In this document: piece by piece, positions 17,455 through 25,834 of the stretch | Layout: every line of letters starts with the position of its first letter | How positions within the stretch are numbered: the stretch's first letter is position 1 | Assembly (NCBI GenBank): GCA_947252755.1 | Contig: CAMXWV010000002.1 | Span: forward strand, 186,001-250,000 | Direction: 5' to 3' | DNA length: 64,000 nucleotides | From: an uncultured Dermabacter sp. | Lineage (GTDB): Bacteria; Actinomycetota; Actinomycetes; Actinomycetales; Dermabacteraceae | The notes under the pieces: generated by a model | The model's database searches: none | The model's input: the letters and a program-made list of their open reading frames with translations, nothing else | What the model was told of the DNA's origin: nothing | Translations under genes and position numbers: made by a program

Positions 17455-18405
17455 TCAGCTGCGCGGATTGATCTTCGCTGTTTCGATCATGCCGCTCTCA
17501 TTGCCCCAGGCGGTCATGATCGCCAGCAGGTGCCCTTCGTCGATGAGGTGCTGCACTGCTTGGCAGATCGCTTCGGTGAGCGCCTGATCGGACTGCGCCA
17601 CGCAGATCCCATTGAGGGCGGACTCCTCAATCTCCCCCACCTGCTCCAGCGTGCCGCGGCTGCGGGTGATGGCGTAGGCGGTGACTGGAGAGTCCGCTAC
17701 CAGGATGTCCGCCTTACCGCCGGCCACGTTGGTGACTGCGTCATTGTTCGAGGCGTAGGAGAGCAGGTCAATGCCGCTCTTTCCCGCGGCGCGGCACTCG
17801 TCATCGAGCGCCATCATCTTCTCTTCCTGGTAGGTGCCCACCTGCACGGCCGGCCGTTTGCCGCACAGGCTGTGCGGGTCGATGCCGTACGGGTTGCCAG
17901 CGGCCACCGCGTAGGAGACGCCCGCTCTGAAGTAGGACACCATGTTCACGGCTTTGAGGCGCTCGTCGTTGATGGTGAAGCCGGACAGGCCCACGTCATA
18001 TTTTGAGCCGATTGAGGGAATGATCTGCGCGAACACCGCGGATTCGGTGCGGGTGCGCAGGCCCAGCACCTTGCCGATCGCCGCGAGCACGTCGATGTCA
18101 TACCCGACGGGCACTCCATTGGAGAGAAACTCGCCGGGCGGGTAATTCGTGGCGGCGCCGTTGACCAGCTCGCCGGCGGCGCGGATCCGCTCCGGCACCA
18201 GCGCGGCGATCGCCTCCTGTGTGGTGATGCCAGAGAGGTCCACTTCGGGGATCGCGTTGCTCTCTTCAGCCAGGCGAACCGACGCGTACGTGCAGCCGCT
18301 CAGTCCAAGCGCGCCGATCGGCGCCAGCGCCGCAGCAGTCAGCGCGGTACGCCGGCTGGGGCGGAAGGAGCGGTCAAACGTTGTCACGGCCACAGCATAA
18401 CGCAT
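17455..18405 (-). CDS. Polar amino-acid ABC importer, substrate-binding lipoprotein
   Basis: 316 residues. Signal region with twin Arg (SRRTALTAAALAP) ending in lipobox LSGC (Cys38), so probably a Tat-exported lipoprotein. The rest is the SBP_bac_3 fold: PVGYDIDVLAAIGKVLG, YDVGLSGFTINDERLKAV, VQVGTYQEEKM and ADILVADSPVTAYA. It delivers a polar amino acid to the permease at 14791-15804. The ATG at 18405 has GGTGA 6 bases upstream and follows the exporter stop by 12 bases. Alternative GTG starts at residues 5 and 7 are possible. A long palindrome covers its start codon. Confidence 0.9.
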   Translation of the reverse strand: MRYAVAVTTFDRSFRPSRRTALTAAALAPIGALGLSGCTYASVRLAEESNAIPEVDLSGITTQEAIAALVPERIRAAGELVNGAATNYPPGEFLSNGVPVGYDIDVLAAIGKVLGLRTRTESAVFAQIIPSIGSKYDVGLSGFTINDERLKAVNMVSYFRAGVSYAVAAGNPYGIDPHSLCGKRPAVQVGTYQEEKMMALDDECRAAGKSGIDLLSYASNNDAVTNVAGGKADILVADSPVTAYAITRSRGTLEQVGEIEESALNGICVAQSDQALTEAICQAVQHLIDEGHLLAIMTAWGNESGMIETAKINPRS

Positions 18406-18423
18406 GAATATTCACCGCTATGC
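18395..18423. promoter_or_regulatory. Palindrome over the start of the binding-protein gene
   Basis: GCATAACG (18395-18402) and CGCTATGC (18416-18423) form an inverted repeat with one mismatch. Nested at its centre is the perfect 10-bp palindrome TGAATATTCA (18405-18414). The half-site GCATA resembles that of the palindrome at 15859-15892 before the permease gene. Confidence 0.45.
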
Positions 18424-20418
18424 AAATAGTTGCGGACTGGGCTGTGTGGGCTCCTCCGGCTCCGAGTCCGTCGCCGCATCGGCAGCATGGGCCTGAGATG
18501 CCTGCAGCCGGGCATAGGCGCCGCCGGCAGCCATCAGCTCCGCATGCGAGCCCTGCTCCACGATGTCACCGTGCTCCATCACCAGGATGGTGTCCGCGTC
18601 GCGGATGGTGGACAGCCGGTGCGCGATCACAAACGCGGTGCGGCCCTTGCGCAGGCGGTTCATCGCCTCCTGCACCAGCATCTCCGTGCGGGTGTCCACG
18701 CTCGAGGTGGCCTCATCCAGGATCAGCAGCTCCGGTTCGGCAAGGAACGCGCGAGCGATCGTCAGCAGCTGCTTCTCCCCGGCTGACACGCTGGTGCCCT
18801 CATCGTCCAGCACCGTGTCATAGCCGTCTGCCGTCTGCGTGATGAACTCGTCGGCCCGCGCAGCCTTCGCAGCCGCGATGACCTCCTCATCCGACGCATC
18901 CAGGCGCCCGTAGCGGATGTTCTCCATGACCGTGCCTTTGAACAGCCACGTGTCCTGCAGCACCATCGCGGTCCGCGAGCGCAGCTCGGAGCGGGGAAGG
19001 CGCCGGATGTCCACGCCGTCCAGGCGGATGGCTCCGCCGTCGATTTCGTAGAAGCGCATGAGCAGGTTGACCAGGGTGGTTTTGCCGGCTCCGGTGGGGC
19101 CCACGATGGCGATGGTGGAGCCGGGTTCGGCCACCAGAGACAGGTCCGTGATCAGCTCCCGGTCCGGTGCGTAGGAGAAGCGGACATGCTCAAACTCCAC
19201 CCGGCCGGAGCGGGCCTGCGATGAAGAAGCAGGAGCAGGAGCATCCGGTGACTGGTCCTCCGCGTCCAGCAGCTGGAATACCCGCTCGGCGCTGGCCACC
19301 CCGGACTGCAGCACCGTGGCCATGGAGGTGATCTGCGAGAGCGGCTGGGTGAACTGCCGGGAGTACTGGATGAACGCCTGCACATCGCCCAGGGTGAGCT
19401 GACCGGACACCACCTTCAGGCCGCCGGCCACTGCAACCGCCACATAGGACAGGTTTCCGGCGAACATCATGAGCGGCATGATCAGTGAGGAGACGAACTG
19501 CGCGCCGAATGAGGCGGAGTACATCGCCTCGTTCTCCCGTTCGAACTTCTTTGCCACTTCGCGGGAGCGGCCGAACACGGTGATCACTTCGTGGCCGGAG
19601 AATGCTTCCTCCACCTCGGCGTTCACCCTTCCGGTGGCATCCCACTGGGTGCCGAACAGCTTCTGGCTGCGCGGGCCGATCACGCCCATCACCAGAAGGC
19701 CCAGCGGCAGGATCACCATGGCCCAGGCGGTGAGGACCGGGGAGATCCACAGCATCATCGCAAGCGTGCCGATCACGGTGAGGATGCTGGTGACCAGGCT
19801 GATCGTGGAGTTGATCAGGGTGTTCTGGATGTTGTCAATGTCATTGGTGACTCGTGAGAGCAGGTCACCACGCTTCACCTGGTCGAAATAGGACAGCGGC
19901 AGGGTGTGGATCTTCTCTTCCACCTTGCGGCGCAGGCGGAACACCACGCGTAGCACGATCCGCATCAGGATCCGGCCTTGCAGCCAGGTGAACAGGGACG
20001 CGAGAACGTACAGGCCGGTCACGATCCCTAGCACCGTCCACAGCGCGGGGAAGTCCACGCCCTGTCCCGGGGTGAGGTGCATGCCGGTGAGCATGTCCGC
20101 GAAGTTGGTTTGACCCTGCTCTTGCAGGTGGGCGATCAGCTCCTCCTGGGTCATGCCCGCGGGGATCCGCTTGGAGATGACCCCGGTGAAGATGATGTCT
20201 GTTGCAATGCCGAGCACTTTCGGGCCCACCACGCTGAGCACCACACCGATGATGCCGAGCAGGAATGCGAGCAGCAGCAGGCCGCGCTCGGGGCGCATCT
20301 CGCGCAGCAGGCGTTTCGCGGAGGGGAAGAACGCGGCGGACTTCTGGCCGGGGCGCAGTCCGCGCTCGGCATCCTTCTCTGCCGCGAGTTCGTCCTGGGA
20401 GAGGGTCTCATCGCTCAT
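18418..20418 (-). CDS. Heterodimeric ABC exporter, subunit with canonical ATPase site
   Basis: 666 residues: an N-terminal membrane domain with six helices (about 45-370, with a long loop around GMHLTPGQGVDF), then a nucleotide-binding domain with Walker A GPTGAGKT, signature VSAGEKQLL, Walker B LLILDEATSSVD and the switch His in VIAHRLS. The catalytic Glu is present. An ABC multidrug-type exporter subunit; its ATG overlaps the stop of the partner subunit by one base, so they are made as a pair. The hydrophilic C-terminal tail is short. Substrate unknown (drugs, lipids or peptides are all possible). Confidence 0.93.
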   Translation of the reverse strand: MSDETLSQDELAAEKDAERGLRPGQKSAAFFPSAKRLLREMRPERGLLLLAFLLGIIGVVLSVVGPKVLGIATDIIFTGVISKRIPAGMTQEELIAHLQEQGQTNFADMLTGMHLTPGQGVDFPALWTVLGIVTGLYVLASLFTWLQGRILMRIVLRVVFRLRRKVEEKIHTLPLSYFDQVKRGDLLSRVTNDIDNIQNTLINSTISLVTSILTVIGTLAMMLWISPVLTAWAMVILPLGLLVMGVIGPRSQKLFGTQWDATGRVNAEVEEAFSGHEVITVFGRSREVAKKFERENEAMYSASFGAQFVSSLIMPLMMFAGNLSYVAVAVAGGLKVVSGQLTLGDVQAFIQYSRQFTQPLSQITSMATVLQSGVASAERVFQLLDAEDQSPDAPAPASSSQARSGRVEFEHVRFSYAPDRELITDLSLVAEPGSTIAIVGPTGAGKTTLVNLLMRFYEIDGGAIRLDGVDIRRLPRSELRSRTAMVLQDTWLFKGTVMENIRYGRLDASDEEVIAAAKAARADEFITQTADGYDTVLDDEGTSVSAGEKQLLTIARAFLAEPELLILDEATSSVDTRTEMLVQEAMNRLRKGRTAFVIAHRLSTIRDADTILVMEHGDIVEQGSHAELMAAGGAYARLQASQAHAADAATDSEPEEPTQPSPQLFA

Positions 20419-22244
20419 CAGGCTGCGTCCTCTCTCATGGCCTGCGATTCCAGGATCTGCCGGTAGGTGTCATTGGTTGCCAGCAGCTCCTGGTGCGTGC
20501 CCCGCCCCACCACGCGACCGTGGTCGAGCACCAGGATCTGGTCTGCGTTCACAATGGTGGATGCGCGCTGCGCCACGATCACGACGAGCGCATCCCGGGT
20601 TTCCGGCTCCAGCGCGGCGCGGAGGTTCGCGTCGGTGGTGACGTCCAGTGCGGAGAAGGAGTCATCGAACAGGAAGATCGGCGGGTGGCCGATCAGTGCG
20701 CGGGCGATCGAGAGCCGCTGCCGCTGCCCGCCGGACACATTCGTCCCGCCCTGGCTGATCGACGACTGCAGCTGCTGCGGCATCGCCGCCACAAAGTCAC
20801 GCGCCTGCGCCACGGTAAGCGCATGCCACATCTCCTGTTCGCTGGCGCCGGGCTTGCCCACCTCGAGGTTCGACGCGACCGTGCCCGCAAACAGGTACGG
20901 CCGCTGCGGCACGTACCCGAAGGTGCTGGCGAGCATCGCCGGGTCCGCTTCCCGAACATCCACGCCGTTCACACGAACGGTGCCTTCTGTGACGTCCAGG
21001 GTGCGGGTGATGGCGGAGAGCAGGGTGGATTTGCCGGAGCCGGTGCCGCCGATGATGGCCAGGGTTTGGCCGGCTTCAGCGCGGAAGGAGACCTGGTCCA
21101 GCACGGGGCGTTCAGCGCCCGGGAAGCAGAAGGTGACGTTGTGGAACTCCAGGGATGCGGCGGTGTGCTCCCCCGCATCGGCCCTGGACGCATCTGCTGC
21201 AGCACTGGGCGCATCCGCTGCGGCAGGGTGGGAGGCTGCGGCAGGGCGGGCGGCTGCTGTGACGCCCTCGCCCGATGCCGGCGGTCGGATCGACGGCACC
21301 GTGTCCAGCACTTCCTGAATCCGCTCCGAGGACACCATCGCCCGCGGGATCTGCATCGTCATGAACGTGGCCATCATGACTGCGATCAGGATCTGGATCA
21401 GGTAGGCGATGAACGCGGTGATGGAGCCGATCTGCATCTCTCCGCGATCCACGGGGCCTGCCGCTGCGGCCAGCACCGCCACAGAGGAGATGGACAGCAG
21501 GAACATGATCAGCGGTTGGATCAGCACCATCAGGCTGCCCACCGCCCGGTTCACCGTGTGGTAACGCTGGTTCGCCGTCTCGAACCGGTTGCGCTCATAG
21601 TCCTCGCGCACGAATGCGCGCAGCGGCCGCACCCCCGTGATCTGCTCGCGCAGGATCAGGTTCATATCATCGATGCGGTCCTGCACCTGGCGGAACAGCG
21701 GCGCCGCTTTGATCACGATGAAGCCCAGGAACAGCAGCATCAGCGGCACCATCACCGCGATCAGCCACGCCAAGCCCGCTTCCTGCTTCAGCGCCAGCAC
21801 AATCCCGCCGATGCCGGTGATCGGCGCCTGCACCATGAAGTTCAGACCGAAGAACATCAAATCCTGCACCTGCTTCACATCATTCGTGTTGCGGGTGATG
21901 AGGGAGGCGGCAGAGAAATGCGTGATCTCCTGTTTAGAGAAGGACTGCACCTGGCTGAACACCTGCGAGCGCAGGTCCCGGCCCGCACGCATTGAGGCAC
22001 GCGCCGCGAAATAGTTCGAGGCGATCATCGCAAGGATGTTCAGCACAGACACCACAAGCATCCAGCCGCCAAGCCGCCAGATCAGCGGAACATCGCCCTG
22101 AGCGATGCCGTCGTCGATGATGCTGGCGTTGATCGTGGGCAGGTACAGCGCGGCGATCACCGCAATCAGCTGAAACAGCATCACGGCAAAGACCGCGCCG
22201 CGGTTGCGGGCGATCTGCACGCGGAGCACGCCAAGGAGGGTCAC
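20418..22244 (-). CDS. Heterodimeric ABC exporter, subunit with degenerate catalytic residue
   Basis: 608 residues from a GTG at 22244. Six membrane helices, then Walker A GGTGSGKS, signature VSGGQRQR and Walker B FLFDDSFSALD. The Asp-Asp replaces the usual Asp-Glu, so the catalytic Glu is missing, as is known for one subunit of heterodimeric exporters such as TM287/288 and LmrCD. An Ala-rich linker of about 40 residues (SHPAAADAPSAAADASRA) separates the domains. It is the first gene of the pair, and its partner follows with a one-base overlap. Confidence 0.93.
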   Translation of the reverse strand: MTLLGVLRVQIARNRGAVFAVMLFQLIAVIAALYLPTINASIIDDGIAQGDVPLIWRLGGWMLVVSVLNILAMIASNYFAARASMRAGRDLRSQVFSQVQSFSKQEITHFSAASLITRNTNDVKQVQDLMFFGLNFMVQAPITGIGGIVLALKQEAGLAWLIAVMVPLMLLFLGFIVIKAAPLFRQVQDRIDDMNLILREQITGVRPLRAFVREDYERNRFETANQRYHTVNRAVGSLMVLIQPLIMFLLSISSVAVLAAAAGPVDRGEMQIGSITAFIAYLIQILIAVMMATFMTMQIPRAMVSSERIQEVLDTVPSIRPPASGEGVTAAARPAAASHPAAADAPSAAADASRADAGEHTAASLEFHNVTFCFPGAERPVLDQVSFRAEAGQTLAIIGGTGSGKSTLLSAITRTLDVTEGTVRVNGVDVREADPAMLASTFGYVPQRPYLFAGTVASNLEVGKPGASEQEMWHALTVAQARDFVAAMPQQLQSSISQGGTNVSGGQRQRLSIARALIGHPPIFLFDDSFSALDVTTDANLRAALEPETRDALVVIVAQRASTIVNADQILVLDHGRVVGRGTHQELLATNDTYRQILESQAMREDAA

Positions 22245-22463
22245 GATGAGGGGCCTTTCGATTGAGCGGATACAGCCTACGCCCCCGCTGCGACCTCAAC
22301 CGCTGCAGCGGCCCTCAACCGCAGCCTTCTGCGGCGACGGCACCCCTAGCGGCGGCCGGGGCGTTCATCGGGCGGGCGAGGGCCGTCTCACACAATGTGT
22401 GGAGCCTCCGCCGGACAATGGGCGAGCAGCACCGGGTAGGAGTCTCGTCATAAACACTTCCGC

Positions 22464-22480
22464 CCGCCCGCTGCGGGCGG
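22464..22480. terminator. GC-rich hairpin upstream of the transglycosylase gene
   Basis: CCGCCCGC - T - GCGGGCGG, a perfect 8-bp inverted repeat about one base, 15 bases before the ATG at 22496. No T-run follows. It could be a weak terminator, or could limit access to the ribosome binding region. Confidence 0.35.
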
Positions 22481-22495
22481 TGATGATCGAGTCCT

Positions 22496-23263
22496 ATGCG
22501 CGATCCGCACATGCTCCCCCGTCGCACTGCCCTCCGCCTGACGGCTGTTGCAGTGCTCTCCAGCGGACCCTTCCTTGCCTCCTGCTCCTCACAGAACAGC
22601 GCCCCCGCCACCTTTGCCGAGCGCGGCTACCCAGAGGCGCCCCCGCAGCGGATCCCACCGGCCCACTTGACTGGGAGCGCATCGGATCTCGAATCCCGCC
22701 CGATCGCGGAGCTAGCCGACCCGAAATGGCTGCGCACCACGAGCCAGCGCACCGGCATTCCAGAGCGGGCGCTCGCCGCCTACGCCGGGGCGTCCCTCGT
22801 GATGGCACACCGCAGGGCCGACTGCCACATCGGCTGGAACACCATCGCCGCCATCGGCGCCGTGGAATCCGGTCACGGAAGCCACGGCGGCTCCCGCGTG
22901 GGCAAGGACGGCACCGTGCATCCGCCGATCATCGGCGTGCCGCTCAACGGGCAGGGAAAAGTGGCGGCCGTGCATGACACGGACGATGGCCGGCTCGATG
23001 GGGACACCGAATGGGACCGGGCGGTAGGCCCCATGCAGTTCATTCCCGAAACGTGGACAAACTTTGCTCAGGACGGCAATCGGGACGGCACGAAGAACCC
23101 GCAGAACCTGGATGACGCCGCCCTCACCACCGCGGTGTACCTGTGCAGCTCCGGCGGACCCATGACCAGCACCGAAGGCTGGAATCGGGCCATTGTCACC
23201 TATAACCAGTCCAAACAGTACGCCCAGGACGTCGCGGACCTCGCCGCAAAATACGCTGGCTGA
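22496..23263 (+). CDS. Lytic transglycosylase-like lipoprotein
   Basis: 255 residues. Lipobox FLASC (Cys30) after a signal peptide with RR, so lipid-anchored outside the membrane. The lysozyme-like domain holds the catalytic Glu124 in AAIGAVESGHGSHGG, the family pieces GVPLNG, DRAVGPMQFIPETW and DAALTTAVYLC, and Tyr in TYNQS. This actinobacterial transglycosylase/murein hydrolase type cleaves peptidoglycan glycan strands. ATG chosen at 22496; an ATG six codons later is possible. The DUF6318 gene follows after 31 bases in the same direction. Confidence 0.9.
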   Translation: MRDPHMLPRRTALRLTAVAVLSSGPFLASCSSQNSAPATFAERGYPEAPPQRIPPAHLTGSASDLESRPIAELADPKWLRTTSQRTGIPERALAAYAGASLVMAHRRADCHIGWNTIAAIGAVESGHGSHGGSRVGKDGTVHPPIIGVPLNGQGKVAAVHDTDDGRLDGDTEWDRAVGPMQFIPETWTNFAQDGNRDGTKNPQNLDDAALTTAVYLCSSGGPMTSTEGWNRAIVTYNQSKQYAQDVADLAAKYAG

Positions 23264-23294
23264 GCCTCTGCTCCTCTCGCGATAGGTTGAACCG

Positions 23295-23891
23295 GTGAGC
23301 ACGTCTACTAAGCGCATCATTGTGCTGCTGATCGCCCTCGCCCTTGTGGTTCCCTTCGGTCTGGCCGGTCTCTCGAACCTGGGCGGAGGGTCGGATCCGG
23401 CTGGGCAGCAGGGCGCGTCGGCCCCGCAGTCCCCAACCGCCACCACCGCACCGGCACCACCAGCCGGGATGGACCAGCCCACCGAGGCCGGCGCGCAAGC
23501 CACCGTGGACTACATGTTCGCCGCCTATCCGTACATGCTGGCGTCCGGAGATATTGAGCCGTGGGGAAGCATTTCCGCACCCGAATGCGCTGAATGCGTT
23601 GCCTTCATGGAAAGCGCCGCGCAGCTCAAACAGCAGGGCGGCTGGGTGACCGGTGGGGAGATCACGCTCAACAATCCCAGCGTCACCATCGAACAGGCTG
23701 CGAAAGATCCCACCGCATCCCACACCGCCACCATCACATCCGAGTTCACTGAGGCACCGTCCCAGCTTGTGATGGGACCACAGGAAGAGCCTGTGGACAA
23801 CCCCGGCTCCACCGGCACCATGACGCTCGCGCTGAAGTTCGACACCGAGCAGAAACGCTGGCTCATCACCAGCATCACGCTCGACGAATGA
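23295..23891 (+). CDS. DUF6318-like membrane-anchored extracytoplasmic protein
   Basis: 198 residues from a GTG. A short N-terminal helix (RIIVLLIALALVVPFGLAGL) leads to a Pro/Thr/Ala linker and then a compact domain. That domain contains the pair ECAEC (CAEC at about residues 97-100) after YPYMLASGDIEPW, and TITSEFTEAPSQLV near the end. This matches DUF6318, an actinobacterial extracytoplasmic domain of unknown function. There is no lipobox Cys in the helix. It follows the transglycosylase by 31 bases and may serve in the wall. Confidence 0.75.
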   Translation: MSTSTKRIIVLLIALALVVPFGLAGLSNLGGGSDPAGQQGASAPQSPTATTAPAPPAGMDQPTEAGAQATVDYMFAAYPYMLASGDIEPWGSISAPECAECVAFMESAAQLKQQGGWVTGGEITLNNPSVTIEQAAKDPTASHTATITSEFTEAPSQLVMGPQEEPVDNPGSTGTMTLALKFDTEQKRWLITSITLDE

Positions 23892-23902
23892 ACGGCCGGC
23901 TC

Positions 23903-23986
23903 CGCTGAGAGACCCCGTGATGTGCGCCCGTTGAGTCCGGGCAGCGCTGAGAGACCCCGTGATGTGGGCTCGTTGAGGCCGGGCGG
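23903..23986. repeat. Two tandem 42-bp repeats in the leader of the alanine symporter gene
   Basis: Units start at 23903 and 23945; a 5-base fragment of a third begins at 23987. Each carries GAGAGACCCCGTGATGTG and a CGTTGAG piece, differing at only a few bases. They lie 135-220 bases before the ATG at 24121. Function unknown; possibly protein-binding sites. Confidence 0.8.
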
Positions 23987-24120
23987 CGCTGTAGATCACA
24001 GAATGGACTCGAGTTGCAAAAGAGGCTCGCATAGCCCTGCAGTCCTGCTACCGTGTGGCCCACACCACTGTTCCTCACGCGGCGGCATGGCCCGTCCTTA
24101 GTCAGAAAGACCCCTTTCCC

Positions 24121-25617
24121 ATGGCACAACTCGACGCTGTGCTCGGTGACATCAACAGCTTCCTCTGGGGCCCCTGGTTCCTGATTCCGCTGCTGCTCGG
24201 CACCGGCCTCTACCTCACCATCCGCATGGGCGGCATGCAGTTCCTCAAGCTCGGAGCAGCGCTGCGCCTAGGGCTGCTGAAACGCAAAGACGACTCATCC
24301 GAAGGCGACATCTCCAACTTCCAAGCCCTCACCACTGCGCTCGCCGCCACCGTGGGAACCGGCAATATCGTGGGCGTGGCCACCGCCATCGCCATCGGCG
24401 GCCCCGGCGCGCTCTTCTGGATGTGGGTGACCGGCCTGCTCGGCATGATCACCAAATACTCCGAAGCCTTCCTCGCCGTGCGCTACCGCACCACAGACTC
24501 TGCCGGTGAAAAGTCTGGCGGCCCCCAGTACTACCTGGAGCGCGGCATCAAGGGTCCGCTTGGCAAGATCCTCGCCACCGCCTTCGCCATCTTCGGTGCG
24601 ATCGCCGCATTCGGCATCGGCAACCTCACCCAGGGCAATGCGATCGCGTCGAACGTGGAGAACTCCTGGGGCATCCCCGTGTGGGCAACCGGCGCTGTGC
24701 TCGTGCTGCTCGCCCTGTGGGTTCTGGTGGGCGGCATCAAGTCCATCGGCACCGTAACCTCCGCGCTGGTGCCGATCATGATCGCGTTCTACATCCTGGC
24801 CGGCACCTACATCCTCATCGCGAACGTGGCGCACCTGCCAGAAGCGCTTGCACAGGTGTTCACCGGTGCGTTCACCGGCCACGGCGCTGTAGGCGGCTTC
24901 GCCGGCTCCGCCATCATCATCGTGATCCAATACGGTGTGGCTCGCGGTCTCTTCTCCAACGAGTCCGGCCTGGGCTCCGCACCGATCGCTGCTGCCGCAG
25001 CACAGACCTCCCACCCGGTGCGCCAGGGGCTGGTGTCCATGACGCAGACGTTCATCGACACGATCGTGGTGGTGTCCTTCACCGGCCTCACCATCATCTG
25101 CACCGGTGTGTGGAAGGACGTGGGCCCCGACGGCGAACAGATCTCCGCAAGCCTCCTCACCGGCCAGGCCTTCAGCAACGGCCTGCCCGGCCAGTGGGGC
25201 CACTGGATCGTCACGGTCTCGCTGATCATGTTCGCGTTTTCCACCATCCTGGGCTGGTGCTACTACGGTGAGCGCAACATCGAAAAGCTGTTCGGCCGCA
25301 AGCCCGTGCTGCCCTACCGCATCGTGTTCGCCCTGATGATCTACGTGGGATGCACCACCGAACTGTCCGTGGTGTGGGGCTTCGCGGATATCGCCAATGG
25401 CCTCATGGCGCTGCCGAACCTGATCGGTCTGCTGCTGATGAGCGGCCTCATCGCCCGCGAAACCCGCCACTACCTCAAGCACGATCCGAAACTCGAAGCC
25501 ACCAAGGACGAGATCGAAGCGTTCATGGTGGACCAGCCCAGCTGGGCCGAGTGGAAGGCCGGAGACGTGGTGGGCTCCTCCAAGGACAAGGTGGTTCTGC
25601 AGAACCAAGTCCGCTGA
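24121..25617 (+). CDS. Alanine/glycine:cation symporter (AGCS family)
   Basis: 498 residues from the ATG at 24121; the upstream in-frame GTG at 24055 would add a non-conserved tail. Starts MAQLDAVLGDINSFLWGP as usual in AGCS proteins, then LLLGTGLYLTIRMGG, TTALAATVGTGNIVGVATA and NESGLGSAPIAAAAAQT, all family signatures. About ten helices import alanine or glycine with sodium. The last 50 residues are a charged cytoplasmic tail. The ribosome binding site is weak. Two 42-bp repeats precede it. Confidence 0.94.
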   Translation: MAQLDAVLGDINSFLWGPWFLIPLLLGTGLYLTIRMGGMQFLKLGAALRLGLLKRKDDSSEGDISNFQALTTALAATVGTGNIVGVATAIAIGGPGALFWMWVTGLLGMITKYSEAFLAVRYRTTDSAGEKSGGPQYYLERGIKGPLGKILATAFAIFGAIAAFGIGNLTQGNAIASNVENSWGIPVWATGAVLVLLALWVLVGGIKSIGTVTSALVPIMIAFYILAGTYILIANVAHLPEALAQVFTGAFTGHGAVGGFAGSAIIIVIQYGVARGLFSNESGLGSAPIAAAAAQTSHPVRQGLVSMTQTFIDTIVVVSFTGLTIICTGVWKDVGPDGEQISASLLTGQAFSNGLPGQWGHWIVTVSLIMFAFSTILGWCYYGERNIEKLFGRKPVLPYRIVFALMIYVGCTTELSVVWGFADIANGLMALPNLIGLLLMSGLIARETRHYLKHDPKLEATKDEIEAFMVDQPSWAEWKAGDVVGSSKDKVVLQNQVR

Positions 25618-25747
25618 GACGAGTGGCCCCGGGGGGGCGGGTGCGTCCGTCGCTCCCGGGAGCCGGGGCCACCCCCGGCGCCGGCCGGCTGCCCCCGGCG
25701 GCGGCCGGCTGTCCCTCGGCGGCGGCCGGGTGCCCCCTCCCTCGCAA

Positions 25748-25798
25748 AACGTGAGTTCTGTGCGCTATTTCCGCCTTTTAGCGCGCAGAACTCACGTT
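25748..25798. terminator. 20-bp stem hairpin between convergent genes
   Basis: Left arm 25748-25767 and right arm 25779-25798 pair over 20 bases with one mismatch (AACGTGAGTT to AACTCACGTT at the outer ends; GCGCTA to TAGCGC at the inner ends), loop of 11. It lies between the symporter stop (+) and the methyltransferase stop (-) and suits a bidirectional terminator. Confidence 0.6.
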
Positions 25799-25834
25799 GT
25801 GTTCTCTTTGGTGCCGTCCGCGGATGCCGCGGCG

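Noticed and set aside
20265..21995. Long plus-strand open frame of 576 codons opposite the ABC exporter
   Set aside because: It is antisense to a well-supported gene, His/Arg-rich and without family features: a shadow typical of high-GC DNA.
20418..22244. Asp for Glu in Walker B as a sign of a dead ABC gene
   Set aside because: One degenerate catalytic site is normal in heterodimeric exporters, and the partner subunit is intact.
23903..24120. Possible tandem glycine or thiamine riboswitch before the alanine symporter
   Set aside because: The conserved cores of both riboswitches are missing; only CTGAGA-like fragments match by chance.
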